A DNA stretch of 64,000 nucleotides. It comes from Capitulum mitella (Eukaryota > Arthropoda > Thecostraca > Pollicipedomorpha > Pollicipedidae). The stretch covers positions 29,019,398 to 29,083,397 of the forward strand of contig CP099841.1 of assembly GCA_030062745.1 (NCBI GenBank), written 5' to 3'. Within the stretch, counting starts at the first letter, position 1. Each line of letters opens with the position of its first letter. Under the pieces are notes generated by a model, which worked only from the letters and a program-made list of their open reading frames with translations, did no database searches and was not told where the DNA came from. Below are positions 24,437-35,614 of this stretch, piece after piece. The position numbers were made by a program, and so were the translations under genes.

Positions 24437-27292
24437 GTTTGAGTCCGCCGTCCTCCCGGCGGCCAGCCGCCGTACAGAAGGGCACGGAACCTGGGGCACA
24501 GCGGTGTGCCAGTGGTCGCATGGCTCCGGCCCTAAACAGTTCACCTTTCGAGAACAAGTATGCTAACAGCGAAAATTAGTGGTAATCGCAAAGTGACACT
24601 TTTCGTTACGGCCTTGGTTTCCTTTGGACAGTCTGATTACTTGTGTTTTGGTGTAAGATTTCAGGAGTAAAAAAAAAAACACGTCTTCAATCACGTCGCA
24701 AAGCAACGTCCTCCATGTGACTCTGACAATGATCTTAGTCTGTACTTGGTGTTTTGTTAGGCACCTGGGTTCAGTGCTCGTACGAATCCAGCGCTCTTTA
24801 AACCGGAACAGAAAAGAACACCCAGTCCACGTGCGGCGGGGCTATCGTGACTTTTACACACCTAATCCCTTGGCGCCATTCGGTTCCATATCTGGGACAA
24901 AACTGCTCGATCTTTGGGTTCATTTGCGCGATGATATCGCCACAACAAGCTCTGCTAAGGTGACGATAAAGCAGAACACCGACCATTTTAACTGTTCTGA
25001 TTGAATTAATCACTAATGATGGTTTTTTGAAGACGTGGATGGAAGGATTCTGAATCAGATACCAAATTATGATGCCGTTCGCCACAACAGGAGAGGGCTG
25101 TAAGACCAAACAGAAGAATCGCAAAGTACACGACAGGGAATCGGGAGGCCCAGGGAATCCAGAACATCCAGGGGCATGCTGTTTACAGGACGCACGGTCT
25201 CAGGCACAAATCCGGAAGGGATAAAGCCCGAGGACGTGCACTTCCCTTTCCCCAATTTTCAAAATAGCCATGCTGACGATATGGATAAGGCTTAGGACCG
25301 GTCTCACCACCGCCGCCCGTTTTGAACCGGCGAAATGGCTGTCACTGTTTCTTCCCACTGTTGCGTAAACGCGTAACCAAGGGCAGCGTCAGACCAGGTG
25401 CTAAAGGGGAGCCAAATCCACACCCATATAACCTTATTTATCCACAAATGTTGATTTCTCCTCGGATTCTGGCGACTTTGTTTTAGCATTTACGGAAATT
25501 AACATACATTTCTTTGAAAACATTTCAAAAACCGAAAAATTCATGTCTCTGTTCCACAAGGGAGAGGTCAACAAACATGATGGCCCACTTCTCCAATGAA
25601 CATGGGGGGGGCATGGTCCGTTGTTTCCCCCAGATCTGCTAGCACGCGTAACCGTGCGGTTTCTGTACCAAAAAAACGTCATTTCCAAATACTAATGCTG
25701 GATCTGCAATCATACACGTCCTTTATTCTCGGCAAGTAATTACTCTCCCTTCCCCTGTTTATTCGTGCATTGTGTTCATTATACATTTAGATGCACCTTT
25801 ACCTCCGTAATTACCATCCAGACCCCGCGGTTTTTCGTCAGCAGTTTCCACACAGCCTCCACAAATCATGTCAAAAGCCAGGGCATGCCCCGGACTTTTA
25901 TGAAGGGGTGGGGGAGAGGGGATGTAAGAACAAAAATATGCAAACATGAAGCATTCCGGACCATTCTGCCGCGTTTTCCCTCGACATTTAACTAATGTCC
26001 TCCAAGGGGAGCCAGGCCCGTGGGTCCCTTGGATTTACCTTTGTAGGGATCCTGCCTGGTAGCTAGACCTCCTACCTCTGAGTTGTATTAAACCCATTCG
26101 GATACCTCTTACATTAATTTCGCGGCACCTTACATTAATGTCATGGCTGGAAATACCCAAAAATGGTTGGGGTCCATACAGGATTTAGACTCTTTCTTTC
26201 CATATTGCCATTGTGTTTATGTTAAAATGCCTGAATATAGGGACGAGGGGTCCGGATCCCCTTTCAAGGATCGTCAGCCATGCCCGTCAACATTCACGTA
26301 GCATGCAGACATTATAAAGTTATCATTGTCGCTACCAGCATACCATATTGCCATACGCATCCAATGAAAAATACTTACCCAGACAGATATATTACAACAG
26401 CATCCCTTGCACACGACACAGCGAAGCAGTGAACACACTCCCGACGTGCCAGTCTCCTCCCGTCTTCTGCTGAGAAATCAATGGACAAGGACATGAAAAA
26501 TAGACCAGTGGAGCATGGAGCAGTAAACATGTTGCCTTTCATACTATATTCTCCAGCTACCATAAAAGGACGGTTTAGAGCAAAGAGCTGGAGGACCTGC
26601 AACACAGCCTTGTTTTGGAGAATGAATCTCCATTTGTTTTGGTAAAGATATGCCGTGTGTAAAATAGATCGAGTAAACAAGGCATTCAGCATGCCAGAGG
26701 ATGTTTGTTTTTAGCTGTTAGATTCTATTGAACAAACTATGAACTATTTACAAAAATGAGTCTTGAGGACCAAGATAGCTAGGAGAAATATGTAAATGTT
26801 GGAAACTGGCGAAAATTTCAAAAAATGAATAGGCAACTGAAAAATAAACTAGAAATAGACTAGCAATTCAATTTATTTGGTAGCATAAATAGAAAGCCTA
26901 TCCGGCTCACCAGAAACATTTCTAGTGTATATTTCATGGGTGTCTACTAATGGGCAAACCGTTCATTGCACTCATATACGATTGCTTGGTAATTGCGTAC
27001 GTTGCGTTAAAACGGCCATGCCGCCAGCGCTCGTGTTTTGACGCACACCACGGTGCATTGCAATAGGCGTGGCGTTGTAAAACTGACTAGCGGGAACAGA
27101 CTTTTTCTTCAAATCTGCAGCTGAGGTTTTCTGTAAAGGAAATCCTGGATACGAAACCTTTTGCTGTGATTCCATCGGACTTCCAGAGAATGCGTGTTAT
27201 CACTTTGTGCAGTTGTCTCATCTGTCATGTTGGTATGGTACATTAGCAGAATGATGTTTATTTCAGATCCAGAGAAACTGTAAGCCAAGAAG
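24437..27292. other. Intergenic region between PGAP2 and FAHD1
   Basis: No supportable coding exon. PGAP2 and FAHD1 are transcribed away from each other, so this holds both promoters, but I see no clear core promoter motif. A MITE-like copy lies at 26142-26282. The duplicated word TTACATTAAT occurs at 26110-26140 beside it. Confidence 0.5.
26142..26282. mobile_element. MITE-like element, copy B
   Basis: The 141-bp relative of the element at 12447-12606, in the same orientation. It is bounded by CATGGCTGG (26142-26150) and TCAGCCATG (26274-26282), with one mismatch in the inverted repeat. Shared blocks include GGTCCATA, TCTTTCTTTCC, ATGTTAAAA and GGGGTCCGGATCC against AATCCGGACCC in copy A. 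No coding capacity. Confidence 0.65.
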
Positions 27293-29899
27293 ATGTCCAA
27301 CATTGCTCGCTTCACGGAAGTTGGCAGGAAAATTGTAGCAGTGGGAAGAAACTATAAGTATGTCAGAACTCAGCCATCAGCAAAATCCACCTTTGGCATG
27401 ATTTATTTCATTCCTTTTGTGTTTTGTTGAACTTTGGAGATACAAAAACATTCAAGTTATTGCATCATTTCAGGGAGCATGCTGCTGAGCTTGGAAATAA
27501 AATGCCTGATAAGCCCCTGTTGTTTCTGAAGCCACCATCTTCATACTTGACCTCAGGAAATATTGTGGTGAGTGTTTTTTTTTGGGTTGGAAGCCTGAGG
27601 TCACCCAGCATTTTTAGATTTTCTGGTATGCTGATGTATCATATGAAAATATTGCAGCTCCCATTTTTTGTGGAAATAATTTTGAATGTAAAATATGCTG
27701 AAATCCCTGTTGAACCCATGATATGATGCTGGCTGTACTGTATGAAAGGGTTAATGCTGTGCTCCAGACTCTGGCTTTGACTTCACCTTGTCAACTCTGG
27801 TATTGTGACCCCGACTGCATCCTCAGTGTATTTCAATTGGCATGTGCTACCCAGCCATTTTTCCAGTTTGATCATACACCTACTTATTTTACAGATGAAC
27901 AGACATTGCTGTGGCTCTGTTTCAGATGCCTGTTCATATTTAAAGAAACATTCTTTCTGCTGGCTTCCTCTGACCTCCTGATGGCATGCAGCTACTAGAT
28001 GGACAGTGCCCATTGACATGGTTTCAAAATATTTACCTGCCTCACTTTCCTGCTACACCATTGTGAAAACATGCCCAAAAATCCTGATGGTCATGAAAGA
28101 ATTGTACAGCCTTGAAGTGGAAAGTGAAATGATGAGCAATACATTGTGAAAACAATATCAGGCAGCACAGATTACCAAAAAAGGCATTGAAATGTAGGCT
28201 GTCCAAATCTTGTATATGGAAATTCTGGCTCCAAGTCTGAGTGAATTACCTGGTACTACTGATTCTGACTCTGGCTTTGGCCCAAAAACCAACCCCAGAA
28301 TGAATCACACCACCTCTGACTCAGACTTAGCAGCACTGGTTTCAAGAACTATTTTTCAAGCCTTCATTATGCATTGTGTATTATCCATGCCTCTGTCTTA
28401 AAGTAGTCCATGACACAGATCCCACCTGGCTGCTCAGAGCTGCACCACGAGGTGGAGCTTGGTGTGGTTATCTCGGAGACGTGCTGCCGCGTGCCTGAGG
28501 GGACAGCCATGCAGCATGTGGCAGGATATGCCCTTGCTCTCGATATGACCGCAAGGGACTTCCAGGTATTACTGTTCACCACTTGTTATTTTTTGCCTTC
28601 TTCTGAGTTGGAGCTCTCTGTAGTTGTCTCGTGCCAACAATAGTAATGATGGGATTACTAAACTTTATGGAATGAGTATCCTATGATGGTGTTTACCCCT
28701 GATGAAGTGGGTTAGTAAGAAGCTCCATCTCTCTGTTTTTCTAAACATCATTGGCCTAAGATTGCTCATTGGCAATAAATTGCTTAGCCATCTTTGGCCA
28801 TCACAAAATCCTGCTGATGTCACGCAAATTATAAGAACTTGTTGTTTCTTTGAAAACTCTTTCATACGGGACTTAAACACTATGTATGTAATCTCCCAAT
28901 AAAAGATGTCATTTTGACTGTGCTCCCTCTGGGCTCTGCGGGCGTGGAAATCGGATGGCACGGTGTCAGCTCTTCGAGCGCCAACCGGCTCGACGTCGCC
29001 TTACTGATGCTTCTCCCTGCGCCAGAGCGAGGCCAAGGCCAAGGGCCACCCGTGGACGATGGCGAAGTGTTTCGACACGGCGTGCCCGGTGTCAGGGTTC
29101 GTGCCGCGCGACCGGATACAGGACTGTTCCGGTCTGCGGCTCTGGTGCGCCGTGAACGGCGAGACCCGCCAGGAGGGCGCCACTTCCGACATGCACTTCA
29201 CCGTGCCCTTCCTGCTCAGCTACATCAGCAGGTGGTTGTTGTCTGCGTCTGTCCTGCGCAGATTGGTCGGCGTGGGAGCGTGGATTTGCTTCGTGGATTG
29301 TTCGCCGACCACATCCCGTTTGATTGGCCACACCAACAGGAAGGCTTCTGTCGTGTTCCACCCGCGTCGGGTCTTGGTCATGCCCTTGACAGTCCGGGGC
29401 GAAGGCCTGACCACTCCGTGACTGACCCCATGCATTATCAGACCGGCGAATTTCCCGCCAGTGAAGCAGAGAAGACGGACTGTGTGTGATTCAATTAGAC
29501 CTTTTGGGAAATGAAGACCTGCCTTATATCAGTAGCTGGCTGTCAGTCTGTCAGTACAACTAGTGCATTCCTGACTATGTTTTTTGCCACGTGCTCAAAT
29601 CGTTCTGTTTTCCAAGAACCTCGGTAAAAACAATTTTATGCACATGTTGTCTTGCACTCTTCAGTTCGCACCTTTATGACAATGACGTTACCTCTTACAG
29701 CGCTACCCTAGTAAACGGGATGGCTTGCTCTCACGCCGAACTGGCCGGCAGGTACATGACGCTGGAGCCGGGGGACCTCGTGCTCACGGGCACCCCGGCC
29801 GGCGTCGGACCCGTCCGGCCTGGTGACGTCATTGAGGCGTCACTCTCCGACCAGACTGGCCAACTCGCTCACATCAAGGTCGGCGTCGAGCAGAGCTAG
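27293..29899 (+). CDS. FAHD1: FAHD1: fumarylacetoacetate hydrolase-domain acylpyruvase
   Basis: Coding exons 27293-27357, 27474-27567, 28419-28565, 29026-29231 and 29752-29899 give 219 residues (human about 221-224). Landmarks: [10 protein letters not shown] with the conserved His at residue 24, [11 protein letters not shown], the metal-binding [41 protein letters not shown], then [22 protein letters not shown]1 is a small mitochondrial Mg-dependent enzyme that cleaves acylpyruvates and decarboxylates or tautomerises oxaloacetate. The last exon is placed at the acceptor that gives [13 protein letters not shown], matching the human protein; a stronger-looking acceptor at 29700 would add 17 residues in frame. 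The 5' exons and introns are AT-rich and CpG-poor, while exons 4-5 are GC-rich. Confidence 0.95.
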
Positions 29900-31864
29900 C
29901 GCGGCCCGGTGACGTCACTGCAGTGAACTGGCGGACCAAACGGCCAGGCATCGGAGCTGGCGTTCGCACGGGCCGTGCTCTTGTCAGTTGTGACTCTGCG
30001 CGCCCATGTGACGTCATCACGGCGGAGGCGGCCAATCCGACGGCGTTGGCCATTACAAGCAGGTCTTAGTCTGTAGTTGAATTAGCTGAGGAAGTGTACT
30101 ACGATTTGGGTTTTCAGGAAACGACTGAAGTGGGGTTCTTGATTTTGGCATATGTTATGCAGTGTGTATGGATGGTAGGTCTTGTGTGTCTATTCACATC
30201 TTTTGTCATATGGCCCTCTCACAGGGAGGACTCAGTTGTTTGTTTTTTGCCAAGAGAAATTAATGGCATTGGTGAATTGTGATTGTGTGTTCTGGATGCC
30301 TGATAAAGCGTGTTTTGAAATGTCATTGTGTCCGTCTGTAGAAACTCAACGCTTCATGGGAACATGCTCAAAGCTGTCCATTGCGGGTTGTTGAAAACAA
30401 TTCATTTGTTGTTATATTGTTGTTTTGTAAACGTGCCGACCGACATGACAGCTGGCAATAAAACCCTTTCTGGATGACTATCGGTCATTATGGATCGTGA
30501 GGACATGTGATTTGGAAAATGATGAAGTAACTATGGTAACGAGGCCTAAAAACCGTGGCCTGAATTCGTTTCTGTATCTGATAGAGGAGTCTGTGGACGT
30601 AGACCTTTCGAGGTACACAAAAATAAATAAATAGGCATTACGACGATGGAAGCGCCATCCACGATCTGGTAGTATTGTCTTTATGTATTTCCACCTGAAT
30701 CGCCATGTGATACTGTATTGTTCGGTGAGGACGATTATCAAAGCAATGTAATGCCCTAGAGACTCGTGTTGCTCGCGTTGTTCGGGATAACGTGACTTTT
30801 CCTCATAGTTGAACGAAATTAGTAGCCCGTGAGTGTACAGCAAAATCAAATTGTGGCGCAAATGTTGCAAAATAGGCATTTTGCGCCTGGGGTTCAGTCC
30901 ATTGCGTCGCTCGTCCTGCGGAGGAGAGGTGACGAATGGTGAGTCGCGGTCATTGTTTCATTTTCTGCTCTGTTTTCTTGAGTGTTAAGTATTTAGAGAC
31001 ATTAGCTTTCAGAAATACTGCTTGGATTGTAAGTCAGCATTCCTTTGGTTTTCTCCATGTTTCTTCCAAGACTGGTGTTGGTCAGCTTTCAGCTTTGCTG
31101 TCCTCTAATTCACGTGTTAATCTTGAACTTTGGGACTGGGTACGTTTGTCATGAATTTGATCGTGATGAACTCCAGTGTATTCTGTAAAAATGCAAAGTC
31201 ACTGTACTCCGGATAAATGTAATGGTTAAGTTTAAGTCGATAATAGTGCCTGATGTCTGCACAGCAGCCCAAAATTGTCATCAGTCACAATGTAATTAAT
31301 ATTATGTTAAGTCCATTGTTTGGTCAGAAAATTTTCCAGAAGCTTTGCTGAATCTGATGTTCCAGGTTGGATGAGTCAGTATTTCAACCTTTTGGTGATA
31401 AAACTATTTCTTTTTTTATGGTGGAATTCACCCATTTGTACAAACCTGTTGCCCAATGAAGCTGAACAGTATTTTGCAGCTTAATGTTTGTGGCAGCAGA
31501 TGCATGTTATCCATTTTATGGACATCCTTCAAATGAATAAAATGCAATAAAAACTATGTTTAGTAGAAATTGCAGAAGTGTCACTCAAGCATGATATCCA
31601 TTGGCATCTCATGATAAACATTAAATAGTTCTGACCAAATGTTATAGCAGCAAATAGGACCAATGGGCTGATGCTAGATTCAGCAGCAGCAGCTGCCTGT
31701 TGTCCTTAAAAAACCATGCTTCCTCAGTCTTGCTCCATGACATGGTTCTGCATCATCAGTGGATCTGATGACATCACAAGCATTGATTTCAATGTTCTAA
31801 TGAGCATACACTTTGCAGGGGTTTTGTGAATGCTGCACACAAGTCAGTTTTACCAAGCCCTGTT
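29900..31864. other. FAHD1 3' region and PEX11 upstream region
   Basis: The first part is the FAHD1 3' untranslated region. The remainder holds no coding exon that I can support. A possible non-coding PEX11 exon ends at about 30936-30938, where a strong 5' splice site (GTGAGT) occurs; it could join an acceptor TTTGCAG at about 31819, just upstream of the PEX11 start codon. From about 31260 the sequence is CpG-depleted. Confidence 0.4.
30457..30462 (+). terminator. Polyadenylation signal of FAHD1
   Basis: A canonical AATAAA lies about 560 bases after the FAHD1 stop codon, on the coding strand, and is followed by TG-containing sequence. Confidence 0.6.
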
Positions 31865-33491
31865 ATGGATACATGGATTAAATTAAATGGCAGCACAGCA
31901 GGGAAGGATAAACTGCTGAGGTATGTGTCACAATTCTTATGCATTTGTCATTTAAATGAGACTGTCACTGCATGGGTATGTGGTATTTGTGGCCATTTTG
32001 AGGTTTGTGTATGTTTTGAAAGAACCAAATAGATATTTGATTGTGTGGTTATGTTGCAGAACTTAAAAACATTTTCTCATAATTTTTTAGGCCATTCATG
32101 TTCTATATTCTTATTGTACACTTGTAATGCTTGAATAACACTGTGACATGATGACAAACATGATACAATGTGGTTGTTTGAATTGTTTTCACAGGGTTCT
32201 CCAGTATGCTCTTAAAATTGTGAATCACTATCTGAATTCAAGACATGGAAGCAGCACCTCAGTGGTCAAATGGGAAAGAATTGGAGAGCACCATCAGCTC
32301 TTTCAGAAAATGTAAGGATGCTGAATTCATTTCTGAACTAATATAGAAGTTAATTGTTCTGCTCAAATAATGTCAGTTACAAGTTTTGGAATGCTGAAAT
32401 AAATATGACTTCTGGTTGCTGTACCAATTACAATGGATTAAGCATGGTACAGTACCTATTCTAATTAAATAGTTTTGCAGGGACTTATCATCATTGTCAC
32501 CAGCCATGCTCTGAAGCTGCTTCATTTCGGCTACATTTCAAACTAAAGAAGACCTCACATGCCATTCTGTTTGCTGGGCCGTGATGCTCCCCTGACGTCA
32601 CCATCCTGCCACAGTGCTGCGCATGGGCAAGAGCGCCGAGGTGCTGCGCGGCACGTCGCGCACGCTGCGCCTTTCAGATCCCGTGTACCGGGTGACGCTG
32701 ACGGTGGCTCGCATCACCCAGGCGCTCTTCCTGCTGGCCGACCACGTGATCTGGCTCTCCCGCGCCCGCCTGGTGCGCGTCGACGTCGGCAAGTGGGAGC
32801 AGATCTACTACCGCTGCTGGCTGTTCAGGTGAGCCGCCGGCCGCGCGGCCGCCGAACGCGGCGTCTGCGGTGCGGTGAAGGTGATGATTTGGCACATTTT
32901 TAGGAGCTTGTTTTAAGCATTTCAGTCTACTGTATGCATTAATAAATATTTGGGGAATCTGGATTTGACACTTTTTGAGATGAATCCGACGGGCCTGAAA
33001 CGCAGTTTGGTTCCTTTACTTTATTTTTATATGTTTGCCATACATTTATAGCCTTATATGGATGGTTACGCCGTGACTTTTCTGTGACCGTATATGCATT
33101 CTAACAAAATCACAGTAGCGGCGATGTTTTGGAAAACAGGTTCATGCTGTTCAAAAAGAGTACCCTTTGCCGTTGCAGCGTGACGATGAACCTGTGCCGA
33201 GACGCGTACGACCTGTGGCGGGCGGCCGAGGGGTACGCCGAACACGGGCTGCCGGCGGCGCGGGGCCGGCTCGTGCCCGAGCTGCGCAGCCTGCCGCTGG
33301 CCGTGCTGCTCGACCGGCACCGCGACCTGGCCGTCGACACGGCCAAGAACGTGTGCGACCTGGCGCTGCCGCTGGCGGCGCTCGGCCACCTGCCGCTGCC
33401 GCCGGCCGCCGTCGGCCTGTGCGGCGTGGCCTCCAGCGCGCTGGCGCTCTGGGCCGTGCTCGACCCGAGCCTGGTGCTGCGGCCCAGCTGA
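31865..33491 (+). CDS. PEX11B: Peroxisomal membrane protein PEX11 (PEX11B-like)
   Basis: Coding exons 31865-31920, 32195-32311, 32615-32828 and 33179-33491 encode about 232 residues (human PEX11B is 259). The start MDTWIKLNGSTAGKDKL matches the family opening MDAWVRF...RERL. Further marks are LQYALKIVNHYL, LLRMGKSAEVLR, VARITQALFLLADHVIWL, VTMNLCRDAYDLW and the C-terminal LCGVASSALALWAVLDP membrane segment. PEX11 elongates and divides peroxisomes by curving the membrane and recruiting fission factors. The exon 2-3 junction is off by one base: the A4 run at 32307-32310 appears to have one A too many. With three As the join reads QKLLRMGKS, like human RKLLRLGNS. Exons 1-2 are AT-rich and CpG-poor, exons 3-4 GC-rich. 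Confidence 0.92.
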
Positions 33492-33524
33492 GCGGCACGG
33501 CTCCGGCGGCTCAGACCGTCTGAC

Positions 33525-33895
33525 GCGGAACTGTCTGACGGCTGAGCCGTCTGACGCGGAGCTGTCTGACGGCGGAGCTGTCTGACGGCGGAGCTGTCTG
33601 ACGGCGGAGCTGTCTGACGGCGGAGCTGTCTGACGCGGAGCTGTCTGACGGCGGAACTGTCTGATGGCTGAGCTGTCTGACGGCGGAACTGTCTGATGCT
33701 GAGCCGTCTGACGGCGGAACTGTCTGACGGCGGAACTGTCTGATGGCTGAGCTGTCTGACGGCGGAGCTGTCTGACGGCGGAGCTGTCTGACGGCGGAAC
33801 TGTCTGATGGCTGAGCCGTCTGACGGCTGAGCCGTCTGACGGCGGAACTGTCTGATGGCTGAGCTGTCTGACGGCTGAGCCGTCTGACGGCTGAG
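33525..33895. repeat. 16-17-bp minisatellite in the PEX11 3' region
   Basis: About 22 copies of GCTGTCTGACGGCGGA and close variants, starting about 30 bases after the PEX11 stop codon. The core CCGTCTGACGG is nearly palindromic. The long minus-strand open frame across the array is a by-product of the repeat, not a gene. Confidence 0.95.
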
Positions 33896-35614
33896 CTGGG
33901 CGACTGAGCTGCTGAAGGATTGAACTGTCGAATGGGTGAACAGAGTTTCGGGGGCTGCGCGCCGGCTGGGTGAATCGTTTTGTAGCGATGTCTAGCAGGG
34001 TGCGGTGAAAACGCCTGATTATAACGGGATTCTCGCCGGGTGAGTACAAACAGTAGACTGGGGAATGCCTCCTCATTACAACATTGTACAATGTTAGACT
34101 AGCTCGGAGATTAGCAGGAGAGCTATATATGCGGCCAGTGTAGAGCAGTTATCTCACACAATTCCAGTTTCACTCCCGCATTGATGATCATGTAAATGCA
34201 ACTCACCTCAGACAGCGCTATGTCGGCGGTTGCTCCATATTATTCTCTTTTGTTGGAGGATTGCGATTCAAGTTCGCTCGGGTTGCAGGCATTAAAGTGC
34301 TGTGTGACGACAGATTTCCCGAAGCTCAAGTTTTGTTATCGTGTGGTGTGGCAAAGTCTGCATGTTGCACCATGGGTAGCCTTGTGGTCCGTGTATATTG
34401 GTGGGGTTTTCTTGGCTTTAGCGATAGTTGTCTATGTATGTTTTAGCGGAGGAGACTTCTGGTAATCCGTTGCCGGCTGTGACGGTGATGATACGTGTGT
34501 AAATGGCATTCATTCGGCACGTCAGGTATGTTTTAATGGCGTGATCGAAGCTTTGAATAAATATGGTTCAGCGAGATGTTCTGAAATGCAAAACAAAGAT
34601 GGAAAGCGATCAGATTTGATCTAAAATCCTGAAGGAGTAGGAGAATGTTCTTGGTGGTTGTTTGCCTGTATGCCGCATAGCGCGGGTTGCGGCTCTTAGA
34701 AGAGCCAGGGAGTTAGCAGACGTTTAGCCCATGATGCTGAGATCGTAGAGGAATGGGAAATGAAGTAGACTGAACCGACTGAATACTGCGAAAAAGTGTT
34801 CAGTTTCGGCAGAACTAGCTTCTCTGAGCAGTTAACGAAACGAGTTTGGAAGTGGCCGGGTAAACTTGAACAGTTCACACATCTCCATTTTCGACAGATT
34901 TCCTCACACGTGCGCCCTCTGAAATGTCCAACGAAATGTTGACGGCTGGAAAGCGTGCATGTATCAGCCATTGTCGTGCCACATTATTGCCCTTTGCAGC
35001 CGTGTGCCACCGTAAAATCTTTTGATCCATCACAAAGTGAGAGGAAATGACAAACTGCTTCACTGACGCGGTATGTGGATGCCCGACTCAGAACATCAGT
35101 ATGACAGAGTACAGTGCCCATCCTCGGGATGGCGTTGTTGTCTTCGAGGAGGCGTGTAGTGGACGGACAGAGACCGTCATGGTGTCGTGTGATGACGCTA
35201 TGGCAGGTGCCTGAGCTCAAATGGTACCGGAGCCAAGGTCCTGAGAGTCTTCTGCCGTGGTGAATAGGCTTCGGTGACGAATGGTACACATTTTTGCTGC
35301 AAAGGCCAAGCCAGCTTTTCACGCCGAATCAAAATACGTAAAAAATGGCTGTTTTAGATGGTTTTCTGAAGTACTTCACGCACAGAAACCTTCTCCATGA
35401 AATGACTTTGGGGATACTCCTCATCTGGGACACCCTTTACTACGAGACGTTTGGCTGGCAGTGAATGCAGGCGCGTGCCGCCGCACTGCTACACACCAGT
35501 CGAACCATACCGTTACTGTCGGCGCTGGTCAATCCCGTCCAACGCCGTCACTGTCCGTCGCCTAAACTCCGGCGTCCGAACGCTGTTCCAGAGCGAAGAC
35601 ACGTGACTGCCCTT
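33896..35614. other. Space between the convergent PEX11 and AXDND1 genes
   Basis: The left part is the likely PEX11 3' untranslated region, up to the AATAAA at 34556. The rest, up to the AXDND1 stop codon at 35615, is the expected 3' region of that gene. I see no coding exon and no repeat. Confidence 0.5.
34556..34561 (+). terminator. Candidate polyadenylation signal of PEX11
   Basis: AATAAA on the coding strand about 1.06 kb after the stop codon. If used, the minisatellite at 33525-33895 is part of the mature mRNA. Confidence 0.5.

Noticed and set aside
24437-24544. An upstream PGAP2 start at 24544
   Set aside because: The added 36 residues are Pro/Arg/Cys-rich without similarity, whereas the ATG at 24436 is placed just before the first membrane helix as in other PGAP2 proteins.
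30936-31890. PEX11 translation starting at the ATG before the GTGAGT donor at 30938
   Set aside because: Splicing to the acceptor near 31819 gives a frame that stops after about 20 codons, overlapping the real start. The family start MDTWIKL at 31865 is clearly the correct one.
33066-34091. A 341-codon minus-strand frame with SSAVRQLRRQ-type repeats
   Set aside because: It is translation of the PEX11 minisatellite plus the antisense of PEX11 exon 4. Repeat units near a multiple of three keep frames open by chance.
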